This document shows positions 53,424-62,933 of a stretch of DNA of 64,000 bases, piece after piece. Source of the DNA: Mesorhizobium sp. SARCC-RB16n (lineage in GTDB: Bacteria; Pseudomonadota; Alphaproteobacteria; Rhizobiales; Rhizobiaceae); the NCBI RefSeq assembly GCF_008520305.1, contig NZ_ML703268.1, positions 212,784 to 276,783 on the forward strand, in the 5' to 3' direction. Within the stretch, counting starts at the first letter, position 1. Every line of letters begins with the position of its first letter. Position numbers and translations under genes: made by a program. The notes under the pieces were generated by a model. It had not been told where the DNA came from. It worked only from the letters and a program-made list of their open reading frames with translations, and ran no database searches.

Positions 53424-54622
53424 TCAAGCCGGCCGCAAGCTTGTGATCTTCAGCGCGCCGAGTGCCACGAAGCAAAGTGCGGCGACCGGAAAGATCATCC
53501 AGTTGAGCATCGTCCAGCCCCAGGCGTTGTAGACCATGCCCGACAGCAGCGACGCGCAGGCGACGGAGCCGAACAGGACGAAGTCGTGGAAGCCCTGCAC
53601 CTTGCCCTTTTCGGAAGGGTGGTAGCTGGCCGCCACCATGGCTGTGGCGCCGATGAAGCTGAAATTCCAGCCGAGGCCGAGCAAGATCAGCGCCGCCCAG
53701 AATTGCCACAGCGCCAAGCCAGACAAGGCAACGACGGCACAGCCGGTCAGCAACAGCAGGCCGGTGGCGACAACGCGCTCGGCGCCGAAGCGATGGATCA
53801 GCGAGCCGGTGAAGAAGCTTGGCCCGAACATCGCCATGACATGCCAGGAGATGCCCAGCGTCGCATCGTCCTCGGACAGGCCGCAGCCAACCATGGCGAG
53901 CGGCGCGCCGGTCATGACGAAACTCATCAGCGCGTAACTGCCGACGGCGCAGAAGAGCGCCGCGACGAAACGTGGCTTTGTGACGATTTCGGCAAGAGGT
54001 CTGGCATCGCCGTCGGCGACGTCCACCTTGCTCGCGGCCCTCGCCGGCAAGCGCAGGAACGACAGGATGATGGCGCCGACCGCCGCCAGCGGCAGGATCG
54101 AGGCGAAAGAACCGGCAAACATGACAGGCGCGAACAATTCGCGGGTGAAGATGAGAGAATGGCGGTGATGATGCCACCGGCGAGCACGAAGGAGATGGCG
54201 CGCGCCTTGAACGCCGGCGGCGCGTTGTCGGCAGCGGCAAAACGGAACTGCTGGACGAAGGCGCCGCCGACGCCGATGACGAGCAATGCGAACGCGAACA
54301 GCCAGAAGCTGCCGTGGAACAATGCCAGGGTGGCGACCAGCCCGCCGAGCGCGGTCACGACGGTTCCGGTCATGAAGCCGCCGCGCTGCCCCAGCCATCG
54401 GATGATGGCGGCCGCGGGCAAGGCGCCGAGCGCCACGCCGAGATTGAAGCCGGTGATGGGCGCCGTCGCCAGGGATTTGTCGGCGCCAAGCAGATATTGC
54501 CCGGCCAGCGCGCCCATGGAGATGGCGATCGGAGCCGCCGAGCCGATGATCGCCTGCGAGGCGGCGAGGATCAGTGCGGTGCGCCGCGCCTCCTTGCCTG
54601 CCTCGACGGCGATGGCCGTCAT
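53424..54622 (-). pseudogene. MFS transporter, frame broken in the middle
   Basis: Major facilitator superfamily gene of about 12 helices in two frames. The first runs from the ATG ending at 54622 (ASQAIIGSAAPIAISMGALA, PITGFNLGVALGALP) to AGGIITAIL. The second runs from LIFTRELFAPVMFAG to ITSLRPA at 53424. The break lies at about 54151-54163. The frames differ by one base, but the protein also seems to lack two or three residues (a Gly-Pro turn usual before that helix), so a loss of about ten bases is as good an explanation as a single base. The start overlaps the nusB stop (ATGA). Probably inactive as written. Confidence 0.82.
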
Positions 54623-55119
54623 GAAGCGTCCTTGCCGCGGCCCTCGCCACGCACGCGACGTGACACTCGGTCGAGCACGGCATTGACCAGCTTCGGCTCG
54701 TCTTCCTCGTAGAAGGCCTTGGCAATATCGACATACTCGGTCACGATGACGGCGACAGGCACGTCCTCGCGCTTCATCAGTTCATAGACGCCCGCGCGCA
54801 GAATGGCGCGCAGCGTGGAATCAAGGCGCGACAGCGGCCAGTCGTCGGTCAGCGCCTGGCGGATGATCGGATCAATGGTCTTCTGGTTCTCGACGACGCC
54901 CGTCAGGATGGCGCGAAACCATTGCGCGTCCGCCTCGCGATAGAGCGCACCGTCGACTTCCTTGCCGAGGCGGAACGCCTCGTACTCGGCGGTGATCTCG
55001 AACACGCCGCTGCCGGCAACATCCATCTGGTAGAGCGCCTGCACGGCGGCCAGACGGGCAGCACCGCGCTTGTTGGCATGGCGCACCGCGGGCTGTCCTG
55101 GCGAAGCGGGTTCGCTCAC
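54619..55119 (-). CDS. nusB: Transcription antitermination factor NusB
   Basis: RNA-binding protein of 166 residues that joins NusE on boxA of rRNA transcripts. The family core is [20 protein letters not shown], then [19 protein letters not shown] and the C-terminal [20 protein letters not shown] and [12 protein letters not shown]. The start is GTG at 55119, overlapping the ribH stop (GTGA), with GGGAG 7 bases upstream. Its end overlaps the MFS start. Confidence 0.95.
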   Translation of the reverse strand: MSEPASPGQPAVRHANKRGAARLAAVQALYQMDVAGSGVFEITAEYEAFRLGKEVDGALYREADAQWFRAILTGVVENQKTIDPIIRQALTDDWPLSRLDSTLRAILRAGVYELMKREDVPVAVIVTEYVDIAKAFYEEDEPKLVNAVLDRVSRRVRGEGRGKDAS

Positions 55120-55610
55120 GATCGCGCTCCCAATTGTTCCTTCAGCGCGATCATGGTCAGCGCCGCACGCGCGGCAAAGCCGCCCTTGTCGCCTTCCGAG
55201 CGCTTGGCCCGCGTCCACGCCTGCGCATCGTTCTCGGTGGTCAGGATGCCGTTGCCGATGCAGACCGAGTCCTGCACGGACAGGTCCATGAGCGCACGGC
55301 TGGATTCATTGGCGACGATGTCGAAATGATAGGTATCGCCACGGATAATGGTGCCGAGCGCGACAAAACCGTCATAATCCGTCCCGCCTTCGGCCATCCC
55401 ATCGAGCGCGAAGGTGATCACTGCGGGAATTTCGAGCGAACCTGGAACCGTGACGACGTCGTAAGTCGCGCCCGCTTCATCGAGCGCGCTTGTGGCGCCG
55501 TCGAGCAGCGCGTCGGCAAGGTCGTCGTGAAAGCGTGCCTCGATGATGAGCAAATGCGCTTTCGCCTTCGGGCGAATGAAGGCTTTGCCGTGTTGGGATA
55601 TGCCAGCCAT
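55116..55610 (-). CDS. ribH: 6,7-dimethyl-8-ribityllumazine synthase
   Basis: Penultimate enzyme of riboflavin synthesis, 164 residues, forming a multimeric shell or pentamer. Motifs: [47 protein letters not shown] with the active-site His, and [12 protein letters not shown]. The ATG ending at 55610 has GGAG 6 bases upstream. It is directly coupled to nusB. The toxin gene at 55691 lies between it and ribE, so transcription from ribD-ribE must pass through that module, or ribH has its own promoter. Confidence 0.96.
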   Translation of the reverse strand: MAGISQHGKAFIRPKAKAHLLIIEARFHDDLADALLDGATSALDEAGATYDVVTVPGSLEIPAVITFALDGMAEGGTDYDGFVALGTIIRGDTYHFDIVANESSRALMDLSVQDSVCIGNGILTTENDAQAWTRAKRSEGDKGGFAARAALTMIALKEQLGARS

Positions 55611-55690
55611 AGAAGTCTCCGGGGGTTGCCGGTGACTTAGGCCGAAGCCGGATTGATCGCAAGCGGAAGATTGCCCGTGGGCTAGTCGTC

Positions 55691-55966
55691 CTATCGATCC
55701 TCTCGCGTGTGCCACAGGCGCAGCAACAGAATCGTGGTGTTCGCTATCTCATAGCGAATCTCGTAGTTGCCGACCAAAATGCGGCGGACTTCGCGCGGCT
55801 CGAACTCTTCCAGCTTCTCCCCGATACGCGGATACTCGATTAGCCGTGCTGGGGCGGCAACCAGCGACTGCACCGCACGGGCTGCCGCCTGATTGTTTAC
55901 TGGTGCAAGAAAGTCGTGAAGCCTGACCAGATCGGACAAAGCCTTACTGGTCCACTTCGGCTCCAT
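55691..55966 (-). CDS. Toxin of type II toxin-antitoxin system, RelE/ParE family
   Basis: A protein of 91 residues with the ParE/RelE fold: [18 protein letters not shown] at the start, [19 protein letters not shown] in the middle and [22 protein letters not shown] at the end. ParE members inhibit gyrase, RelE members cut mRNA on the ribosome; the lack of clear RelE catalytic Lys/Arg clusters and the overall pattern favour ParE. The ATG shares its A with the antitoxin stop (TGATG). Antitoxin first, toxin second is the ParDE order. Confidence 0.88.
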   Translation of the reverse strand: MEPKWTSKALSDLVRLHDFLAPVNNQAAARAVQSLVAAPARLIEYPRIGEKLEEFEPREVRRILVGNYEIRYEIANTTILLLRLWHTREDR

Positions 55967-56226
55967 CAACGTGGTACCGGCAGTGGCTTTTCAGTACCCA
56001 GACTCTCGGCCCAGGCCTGAACGGCCTGGTGGTCTATAACCCGACCAGCGTCGACATCGGCCAGCGCTTCAAGCGTGAGCCGTCGACGTTCCTCCTCCAA
56101 ATCAACCCAAGCGGAAAGGGCTTGTTTGACGATCCACCCGCGCGGACGCTCAAGTCGAGCAGCCAGTTGGTCCACTTTCTCCGCAAGCGGGAGCGGGACA
56201 TGAGCGGTGATAACTTTTGTGTCCAT
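55966..56226 (-). CDS. Antitoxin of type II system, ribbon-helix-helix (CopG/ParD-like)
   Basis: A protein of 86 residues. The N-terminal ribbon-helix-helix (KVITAHVPLPLAEKVDQLAARLERPRGWIVKQAL, given here as about residues 4-37) binds the operon's own promoter; the C-terminal tail, VDAGRVIDHQAVQAWAES, should wrap and neutralise the toxin. GAGG lies 5 bases before the ATG ending at 56226; an in-frame ATG at 56253 is less well placed. The pair sits between ribE and ribH. The 69-base gap to ribE leaves room for an autoregulated promoter. Confidence 0.87.
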   Translation of the reverse strand: MDTKVITAHVPLPLAEKVDQLAARLERPRGWIVKQALSAWVDLEEERRRLTLEALADVDAGRVIDHQAVQAWAESLGTEKPLPVPR

Positions 56227-56295
56227 TCGAGCCTCGCAATCAAGTTTAATCATAGCGATTAAAGTAGATTGCGTCGAGTGAGATTGAGGCTGTAC

Positions 56296-56913
56296 CTACA
56301 GCCCCTCTTTCGCGGCCTCCGCCAGGCGCGCCGCGTAGCGGGCCATGGTGTCGATCTCGAGATTGACACGGTCGCCGCCCTTGCGCTCGCCCCAGGTCGT
56401 GACGGTCAGCGAATGATGGATCAACAGCACGTCGAAGCGGGTGCCTTCGACACTGTTGACGGTCAGCGAAGTACCGTCGAGCGCAACAGAGCCCTTTGGC
56501 GCGATGAATTTCGCCAGATGGCGCGGCGCTTCCAGCGTGAAGCGCACTGCGTCGCCCTCATCCCTGCGCTCGACGATCTCGGCGGTGCCGTCGACATGGC
56601 CCGAAACGATGTGGCCACCGAGTTCGTCGCCGACCTTCAGCGCCCGCTCCAGATTGATCCTGGTGCCCGTTTTCCAACCCGAGGCCGTCGTCAGCCTGAG
56701 CGCCTCCTCCCAGGCCTCGACCTCGAACCAGCGCGCGTTCGCGCCGGCGTCGGGCAACGCCGTGACCGTCAGGCAGACGCCGCCGCAGGAGATCGAGGCG
56801 CCAATGGCGACGGTCTGCGGATCGTAGGCGGTGTCTATGCGCAGCCCCACCCCTTCCCGCAGCGGCTTGATGGCGGCCACGGTGCCGATATCGGTGACAA
56901 TCCCGGTAAACAT
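56296..56913 (-). CDS. ribE: Riboflavin synthase alpha chain
   Basis: Dismutates two lumazine molecules to riboflavin. Length 205, with two lumazine-binding repeats, each with an N-terminal beta barrel: MFTGIVTDIGTV at the start and GGHIVSGHVDGTAEIV opening the second. The usual SISCGGVCLTV and SVALDGTSLTVNSVEG segments are present. It follows ribD by 6 bases and is separated from ribH by the toxin-antitoxin pair. Confidence 0.96.
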   Translation of the reverse strand: MFTGIVTDIGTVAAIKPLREGVGLRIDTAYDPQTVAIGASISCGGVCLTVTALPDAGANARWFEVEAWEEALRLTTASGWKTGTRINLERALKVGDELGGHIVSGHVDGTAEIVERRDEGDAVRFTLEAPRHLAKFIAPKGSVALDGTSLTVNSVEGTRFDVLLIHHSLTVTTWGERKGGDRVNLEIDTMARYAARLAEAAKEGL

Positions 56914-56919
56914 CGATCG

Positions 56920-58056
56920 CTATCCCTGAAAATCCCTGATCCATTCGGCGTAACCGTCTTCGCCGAACCGCATCTCGCGCAGCTTGCGAAAACCTGCCGG
57001 GATATGGCCGGCGTCGACAGGCGATGCAATGCCGTCACCGCCGATTGCTTCCGGTCCCTGGAACAGCACGATGCGGTCGACCAGCCCGTCGGCCAGGAAG
57101 GCGCTCGCCACCTTGGCGCCGCCCTCGACCAGCACGCTTGCCATGCCGAGCGCCGCCAGATCCTCGAGCAGCTCCGGCAATGCCACGCCGCCCTCGTGCG
57201 TCTCCGTACCGATGAAGCGCACGCCGGCGCGCTCGAGCGTCGCCCGGCGCTGCGGATCGGCCTCCAGGCAAGCCGCGACGTAAAGCGGTACGCGATCGAC
57301 GCCCGACACCAGCTTCGAGCCCTCCGGCAGCCTGATCTGGCGGTCGAGCACGATGCGCGCGGGTGAACGGTTCTCCAGTCCGGGCAAACGCACCGTCAAC
57401 GCCGGATCATCTTCCAGCGCCGTGCCGATGCCAACCAGAATGGCGTCTGCCTCGGCACGCATCAGGTAGACTTCGCGGCGCGCCATGTCGCCTGTTATCG
57501 CGACCTGACCGGCGCCTGCCCTGCCGATCTTGCCGTCGCTGGAAAGCGCAAGCTTCAGAACAACTTCCGGGCGTTTTTTCAGAGAGCGAATCAAATAGCC
57601 CGCCATCTGTTCGGCAGCTTCGGCGGCCAGCACCTTTTCCACCACTTCGACACCGGCTTCGCGCAGGATGGCATAGCCCTTGCCCGAGACCCGCGGATCG
57701 GGATCGCTAGCCGCACCCACGACACGCGCAATGCCGGCATTGACCAGCGCGTTGGCGCAAGGCGGCGTGCGGCCGTGATGGGCACAAGGCTCGAGCGTGA
57801 CGTAGGCGGTGGCGCCGCGCGCGAGTTCGCCGGCCTCCGCCAGCGCCTCGGTTTCGGCATGCGGCCGGCCGCCAATCGCGGTGACGCCGGTGCCGACGAT
57901 CATCGGACCTGAACCGTCGTCACGCACGATGATCGTGCCAACGGATGGATTGGTCGAGGTGCGACCGGCATTCTTGCGCGACAGCCGCAAGGCCGCGGCC
58001 ATGAAACGGCGGTCAAGGGCCGCCTGCTCGGCCTCGCTGCGGTGCGGTGCTGCCAT
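56920..58056 (-). CDS. ribD: Bifunctional riboflavin deaminase/reductase RibD
   Basis: Second and third steps of riboflavin synthesis in one protein of 378 residues. The N-terminal deaminase carries the zinc site His66-Ala-Glu68 (HAETEAL) and Pro90-Cys91...Cys100 (EPCAHHGRTPPC). The C-terminal reductase domain starts near 155 (RPEVVLKLALSSDGKI) and contains VLVEGGAKVASAFL. It lies 2 bases from nrdR and 6 from ribE, in one operon. Confidence 0.96.
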   Translation of the reverse strand: MAAPHRSEAEQAALDRRFMAAALRLSRKNAGRTSTNPSVGTIIVRDDGSGPMIVGTGVTAIGGRPHAETEALAEAGELARGATAYVTLEPCAHHGRTPPCANALVNAGIARVVGAASDPDPRVSGKGYAILREAGVEVVEKVLAAEAAEQMAGYLIRSLKKRPEVVLKLALSSDGKIGRAGAGQVAITGDMARREVYLMRAEADAILVGIGTALEDDPALTVRLPGLENRSPARIVLDRQIRLPEGSKLVSGVDRVPLYVAACLEADPQRRATLERAGVRFIGTETHEGGVALPELLEDLAALGMASVLVEGGAKVASAFLADGLVDRIVLFQGPEAIGGDGIASPVDAGHIPAGFRKLREMRFGEDGYAEWIRDFQG

Positions 58057-58058
58057 GC

Positions 58059-58538
58059 TCAGCCGGCGTCCTCTTCGCTCTTTTCCTCGTCCCCCTTCAG
58101 CTCGCCGAGCAGCTCGTGGAAATCCTTGGCCTCACGGAAATTGCGATAGACCGAGGCGAAGCGCACGTAGGCGACATCGTCAAGCGACTTCAGTGCGTCC
58201 ATGACCAGCCGGCCGACCTCGCCGGAAGCCACTTCCGTTTCGCCGGAGCTTTCCAGTTGGCGCACGATGCCGGTCACCGCGCGGTCGATACGTTCGGGGT
58301 CGACATTGCGCTTGCGCACCGCGATCTCGACCGAGCGCAACAGCTTGTCGCGGTCGAACGGCACTTTCCGGCCTGATTTCTTGACCACGACGAGGTCGCG
58401 CAACTGCACGCGCTCGAACGTGGTGAAACGGCCGCCGCAATCTGGGCAGACACGCCGCCGGCGGATCGCCGCGCCGTCCTCGGCGGGGCGCGAATCCTTC
58501 ACCTGCGTATCTTCGGACTGGCAATAGGGACAGCGCAT
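58059..58538 (-). CDS. nrdR: Transcriptional repressor NrdR
   Basis: Zinc-ribbon and ATP-cone repressor of ribonucleotide reductase genes, 159 residues. Zinc ligands are Cys3, Cys6, Cys31 and Cys34 ([23 protein letters not shown]). The ATP-cone follows from about residue 50 ([17 protein letters not shown]). Its site upstream of ribD, with glyA further upstream, is the conserved alphaproteobacterial order. Confidence 0.96.
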   Translation of the reverse strand: MRCPYCQSEDTQVKDSRPAEDGAAIRRRRVCPDCGGRFTTFERVQLRDLVVVKKSGRKVPFDRDKLLRSVEIAVRKRNVDPERIDRAVTGIVRQLESSGETEVASGEVGRLVMDALKSLDDVAYVRFASVYRNFREAKDFHELLGELKGDEEKSEEDAG

Positions 58539-58635
58539 GGAGAGCCTTGGGTTCGCGAATCTTGTGGGGTGAAAGGCTTAGAGCCTTTCCGGTGCGGATT
58601 GAAGCAGTTCCATTTCGTCGACGGCCTGCCGCGCC

Positions 58636-58965
58636 TCAGAGATAGCGAGGCGCGAGGAAGATTGCCAGCGCGGCAAGCAGCCAGACGGCAATGCCGCCGG
58701 CAACAGCCAGACGATAGTCGACCTTGCCGATGAACAGCCAACAGGCGCCGAGGAAGGCGAGATAGGCCGGAATCGTCTTCATTCCGGCAAGGCAGGCATC
58801 GCGGAATCCGCCTGGATCACCCTTGGCGCCGACGGCGAGCAACGCGATGACGGCAAAGGTCGGCGCCAGCGGCAGGATGCCGGGCAAGACATTGCCCCGC
58901 TTGGACGCCCAGACGATCAGCGCGGTCACCAGCCCGCCGACCACGCCTTTCCAGAGAATGTCCAT
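58636..58965 (-). CDS. DUF3147 / GlpM-like membrane protein
   Basis: A protein of 109 residues with four predicted membrane helices (about 5-22, 29-46, 60-78 and 85-104). It resembles the DUF3147/GlpM group, small inner-membrane proteins of unknown role. It lies between the exported IalB-like protein and nrdR on the same strand, with gaps of 24 and 97 bases, and interrupts the usual glyA-nrdR spacing. Confidence 0.75.
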   Translation of the reverse strand: MDILWKGVVGGLVTALIVWASKRGNVLPGILPLAPTFAVIALLAVGAKGDPGGFRDACLAGMKTIPAYLAFLGACWLFIGKVDYRLAVAGGIAVWLLAALAIFLAPRYL

Positions 58966-58989
58966 AGGTCCCCTGCTCCAGCCAAGCCG

Positions 58990-59568
58990 TTAGGGCGCAA
59001 CGTCCTTGGTTGGGAAGCCGCAAGATGTGCCGAGGTTGCGATAGGCCTTCGTGAAACCGTCCATCGGAATGCTGGCGACGGTCTGCTTACCGAACGTGAC
59101 GTCGAGCGACGTGACTTTTCGCATGGCCCGCAGCAAGGCGAGACTTGTCTTGGCCTCGTTGTCGATCGTCCAGCTGGGACGACCATTGACGGCATCGTTG
59201 GAGTAAACCGTCGCGGAAACCTTGACGCCGGGATCACCGAAAATGGCCGTGATCTTCTTGTCGGTCGGCAAGGTCCGGTTGTCGATGGTGATCATGACGG
59301 CCGGATAAGCATCAGGCGGCAGCGCGTCGCCGGTCGAGATCGACAATGTCAGCGTGCCCGAATTGCCGCCCGCATCGAAGAACGCCGTGGAGGCCGCGCA
59401 GGTCTTGTGCGCATCCTGGCCGGTGTCGAGCGTATCGACCATGGTCGTCCATCGGCCAAAAGTGCTGGTGGCGGGCATGTCCGGGCCGGGCTGCGTCTGC
59501 GCCAAAACAGGTCCGCAAGCGGCCAGCCAGCCGAAGGCACCGAGTGCGGCAAGACAAAAATTGCGCAT
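58990..59568 (-). CDS. Exported protein, weakly IalB-like
   Basis: A protein of 192 residues with a signal peptide (1 to about 23, ending VLAQ). The mature part begins with a Trp-containing segment (STFGRWTTMVDTLDTG), then AHKTCAASTAFF and a mid-part of alternating beta strands; two cysteines (AHKTCAAS near residue 57, GTSCGF near the end) could form a disulfide. This recalls the invasion-associated locus B family, which is common in Rhizobiales, but the match is weak. The second ATG is used because GGAG lies 7 bases before it; a TTG and an ATG just upstream are alternatives. Confidence 0.7.
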   Translation of the reverse strand: MRNFCLAALGAFGWLAACGPVLAQTQPGPDMPATSTFGRWTTMVDTLDTGQDAHKTCAASTAFFDAGGNSGTLTLSISTGDALPPDAYPAVMITIDNRTLPTDKKITAIFGDPGVKVSATVYSNDAVNGRPSWTIDNEAKTSLALLRAMRKVTSLDVTFGKQTVASIPMDGFTKAYRNLGTSCGFPTKDVAP

Positions 59569-59586
59569 CATCAATCTCCAGTTCCA

Positions 59587-59612
59587 TGCGTCACCCGATC
59601 AGGGGTGACGCA
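59587..59612. repeat. Hairpin between glyA and the IalB-like gene
   Basis: TGCGTCACCC and GGGTGACGCA form a perfect 10-bp stem with a 6-base loop, 55 bases after the glyA stop. There is no T run on the minus strand, so it is not a clear terminator; it may shape the mRNA end. Confidence 0.55.
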
Positions 59613-59666
59613 CTGGCGGTGGATAAAAGATGACACTTCGCGCCGGGTCAACCGGGATAAGGATGG

Positions 59667-60980
59667 TCAACCGAGATAGGGATAGAGCGGGAACCGATCG
59701 GTCAATGCAACGACCTTGGCCTTGACCGCCGCTTCGACCGCGGCATTGCCTTCGTCGGAATTGGCGACCTTGAGCCCATCCAGCACCTCGGCGATCAGCT
59801 TGCCGATTTCACGGAATTCGGCCTGGCCGAAGCCGCGCGTGGTGCCGGCCGGCGTGCCCAGCCGCACGCCCGAAGTGACGAAGGGCTTTTCCGGGTCGAA
59901 GGGGATGCCGTTCTTGTTGCAGGTGATGTTGGCGCGACCAAGTGCCGCCTCGGCGCGCTTGCCGGTGGCGTTCTTGGGCCTGAGGTCAACCAGCATAAGG
60001 TGGTTGTCGGTGCCGCCGGAGACAATGTCGAGTCCGGTCTCCTTGAGGCTGGAAGCCAGCGCCTTGGCATTTGCGGCGACGCTTTCGGCATAGACCTTGA
60101 AGCTCGGCTTCAGTGCTTCGCCGAAGGCCACCGCCTTGGCGGCGATGACATGCATCAGCGGGCCGCCCTGCAGACCGGGGAACACCGCCGAGTTCATCTT
60201 CTTGGCGATATCCTCGTCATTGCACAGGATCATGCCGCCGCGCGGGCCGCGCAGCGATTTGTGAGTGGTGGTCGTCACCACATGGGCGTGCGGCAGGGGC
60301 GAGGGATGCACGCCGCCGGCGACGAGGCCGGCGATGTGCGCCATGTCGACCATCAGATAGGCGCCGACCGCATCCGCGATCTCGCGAAAACGTTTCCAGT
60401 CCCAGATGCGCGAATAGGCGGTGCCGCCGGCCAGGATCAGCTTCGGCTTGGTCTCGTGCGCGGTCTTCTCGATGGCGTCCATGTCGAGCAGATGGTCGTC
60501 CTTGCGCACGCCATAGGAGACGACCTTGAACCATTTGCCGCTCATGTTGACCGGCGAGCCGTGGGTGAGATGGCCGCCGGAATTGAGGTCGAGACCCATG
60601 AAGGTGTCGCCGGGCTGCAGCAGCGCCAGGAATACCGCCTGGTTCATCTGGCTGCCGGAATTCGGCTGGACGTTGGCGAAGTTGCAGCCGAACAGCTTTT
60701 TCGCGCGCTCGATGGCCAGTTCCTCGGCCACGTCGACGAACTGGCAGCCGCCATAGTAGCGCTTGCCCGGATAGCCCTCGGCATATTTGTTGGTCATGAT
60801 CGACCCCTGCGCTTCGAGCACGGCGCGCGAGACGATGTTTTCCGAGGCGATCAGCTCGATCTCGTGGCGCTGGCGACCGAGTTCGTTGCGAATGGCGCCG
60901 AAGATCTCCGGATCGGCATCTTCCAAGGTGGTTTCGAAGAAGGATTCGAATTTGTTGGACGCCGCCGCTGCTGTTGCCAT
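59667..60980 (-). CDS. glyA: Serine hydroxymethyltransferase
   Basis: PLP enzyme that interconverts serine and glycine with tetrahydrofolate, the main source of one-carbon units. Length 437. The PLP lysine is Lys241 in [14 protein letters not shown]. The N-terminal [20 protein letters not shown] and [14 protein letters not shown] are diagnostic. The ATG ending at 60980 is chosen; a longer frame to 61085 adds non-family sequence. Confidence 0.97.
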   Translation of the reverse strand: MATAAAASNKFESFFETTLEDADPEIFGAIRNELGRQRHEIELIASENIVSRAVLEAQGSIMTNKYAEGYPGKRYYGGCQFVDVAEELAIERAKKLFGCNFANVQPNSGSQMNQAVFLALLQPGDTFMGLDLNSGGHLTHGSPVNMSGKWFKVVSYGVRKDDHLLDMDAIEKTAHETKPKLILAGGTAYSRIWDWKRFREIADAVGAYLMVDMAHIAGLVAGGVHPSPLPHAHVVTTTTHKSLRGPRGGMILCNDEDIAKKMNSAVFPGLQGGPLMHVIAAKAVAFGEALKPSFKVYAESVAANAKALASSLKETGLDIVSGGTDNHLMLVDLRPKNATGKRAEAALGRANITCNKNGIPFDPEKPFVTSGVRLGTPAGTTRGFGQAEFREIGKLIAEVLDGLKVANSDEGNAAVEAAVKAKVVALTDRFPLYPYLG

Positions 60981-61159
60981 GGCCTGAGTTCCCCTAGGGT
61001 TGGAAGGGCAAATTCGTGCATGCCGTCGTCCCAAACCACTGGACGGTCCGGGCGACATGCATTGCGTTCGCCGGGCCATTAACACAGTTGTTTTGGGCTC
61101 GCCACGTTTGCGGCGCGAAATTTGCTAGCCGGTTTGCGGCAAAGGATCGGGGCAGACCG

Positions 61160-62800
61160 CTATTTCCTGCCCCGCCGCTGCTTCAGCAGGGCCTCGGTCA
61201 AGGTGATTTCGGAAAACAGCGCGTGCATCGTGTGATCATTGATCTCACGGCTGCGGAACATGTCGCGCAGCGCAGCGCGCTCGGCTTCGATGCCCGCCGC
61301 CCTGAGTTCCAGTTCAAGTCTGCCGGCCTCGCGGGCCTCGGCGCGGGCCTCGTCTGCTTCGTCCGAAGCTGCGATGCGTCTACGGTAACCTGCCACGATG
61401 CTGTCGGCGACGGCCAGCCGGGCCTCGACCGCCTCGCCCTCGCCTGCCTCGTTGGCGATGCTCTCGATCCTGGCGATCGCCGCATTGGCGGCGCCGACAC
61501 GCGCCCGGCGCTCCTCCGCCGCCGCCGGATCCTCGCCTGGCTCGACCAGTCCCCGCGCGATCCTGGGCAAGGCAAAGCTGGCAATGACGAGCGAGCAGAT
61601 GATGACGCCGGCGGCAAGGAAGATCACCACATCGCGTGCAGGAAAGGGCGAGCCATCCTGCAAAGCCAGCGGCAATGACAGAATGCCCGCCAATGTGATG
61701 GCGCCGCGCACGCCGGCCACGGAGCCGGCGAGCCGGATGCGAAATCCGAACGGCGTGGCCTTGCGCTTGCCGAGACGCGCCGCGATCGCCTGGGCGATGT
61801 CGCCGACCCAGATCCACAGGAAGCGCAGGCCGATCAGACAAAGCGTCAGGACCAGCACCGTCGCCACCGGCTCGATCAGCCAATGCCGGCTGGACAATTC
61901 CGGTGGGACCTTGCGGATGATGTCGGGAAGCTGCAGGCCGAGCAAAATGAACAGAGCGCCGTTGAAGACGAAAGTGAGCGTCGCCCAGAGCGACAGGGTC
62001 TGCATGCGCGCCGACACGCCGAGGAAGCGGAATATACCGGTGGTCCCGGTCAGCAAGCCGGCGGTCACCGCCGCCAGGACACCCGAGGCGCCGAAGTGCT
62101 CGGCGCCGAGATAGGCGACGAAGGGCAGCAGGATCGTGATGAGCACCTGCGCCTCGGCCGGCACGCCGCCAATGCGGCTGAGCAGTTGCAGCGCCTTGGC
62201 GGCGGTGAACAGGGCCGCGACACCGGCCAGGATGCCGGCCGCGACGGCGTAGAGAAAGCTGAGCGAGGCTGCCGCCAGCGAGAAGCTGCCAGTCGATGCC
62301 GCCACCACCGCGAAGCGGAACATGACAAGGCCCGACGCGTCGTTGAGCAGCGACTCGCCCTCCAATATGTGCATCAGCCGGGACGGAACCACATTCCGGT
62401 CGACGATCGAGGACACCGCCACGGCGTCGGTCGGCGACAGCACGGCGGCCAGCGCGAAAGCGACGACGAGCGGAATGCTGGGCACCAGCCAGTGCAGCGC
62501 ATAGCCGAAGCCGACAATGGTGAAGACGACGAGCCCGATGGCGAGATCGAGTATGGGTCCGCGCAGGGCGACGAGTTCGCGTTTCGGCGCCGTGAAGGCG
62601 TCACCGAACAGAAGCGGCGGGATGAACACCAGCAGGAAAAGTTCCGGATCGATCTCGACATCCAGACCTCTGACCGGCCAGGCAAGGGCCGCGCCGATGG
62701 CGATCTGCAGCACCGGCAGCGGCACCCGAACCAGCCGGACGAGCGCGCCCGACAGCGCCACGAAGACGAGCACGACGAGAATGAAGATGGCGACGCCCAT
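61160..62800 (-). CDS. Na+/H+ antiporter, CPA1 (NhaP-like)
   Basis: Inner-membrane cation/proton antiporter of 546 residues. About 12 helices (1-400) include the ion-binding ND pair in GESLLNDASGLVMF near residue 160 and AVLSPTDAVAVSSI near 130. The last 130 residues are a cytoplasmic, charged coiled coil (for example EADEARAEAREAGRLELELR) that probably regulates activity. The ATG ending at 62800 is used, since upstream in-frame sequence is hydrophilic and unrelated. The gene stands alone, convergent with nothing and 180 bases from glyA. Confidence 0.9.
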   Translation of the reverse strand: MGVAIFILVVLVFVALSGALVRLVRVPLPVLQIAIGAALAWPVRGLDVEIDPELFLLVFIPPLLFGDAFTAPKRELVALRGPILDLAIGLVVFTIVGFGYALHWLVPSIPLVVAFALAAVLSPTDAVAVSSIVDRNVVPSRLMHILEGESLLNDASGLVMFRFAVVAASTGSFSLAAASLSFLYAVAAGILAGVAALFTAAKALQLLSRIGGVPAEAQVLITILLPFVAYLGAEHFGASGVLAAVTAGLLTGTTGIFRFLGVSARMQTLSLWATLTFVFNGALFILLGLQLPDIIRKVPPELSSRHWLIEPVATVLVLTLCLIGLRFLWIWVGDIAQAIAARLGKRKATPFGFRIRLAGSVAGVRGAITLAGILSLPLALQDGSPFPARDVVIFLAAGVIICSLVIASFALPRIARGLVEPGEDPAAAEERRARVGAANAAIARIESIANEAGEGEAVEARLAVADSIVAGYRRRIAASDEADEARAEAREAGRLELELRAAGIEAERAALRDMFRSREINDHTMHALFSEITLTEALLKQRRGRK

Positions 62801-62887
62801 GGCACGATTCCGCTGTTCGCCGACCATGGCCAATCGTCGGAGCTTCGTCCAGCCGGACGAGGAGCTGGATCTGACGGCGTCCGCAAC

Positions 62888-62916
62888 AAAAAAGCCGCCC
62901 TGAGAGCGGCTTTTTT
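62888..62916 (-). terminator. Rho-independent terminator after the L,D-transpeptidase gene
   Basis: AAAAAAGCCGC and GCGGCTTTTTT form an 11-bp stem around CCTGAGA with A and T runs on both sides, 18 bases after the stop of the minus-strand transpeptidase gene. Confidence 0.9.
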
Positions 62917-62933
62917 TCAAAAATGTCAGCCAG

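Noticed and set aside
55611-55690. FMN riboswitch before ribH
   Set aside because: Only 80 bases separate the toxin gene from ribH, too few for the element, and its conserved AGGGA...GAxGC blocks are absent.
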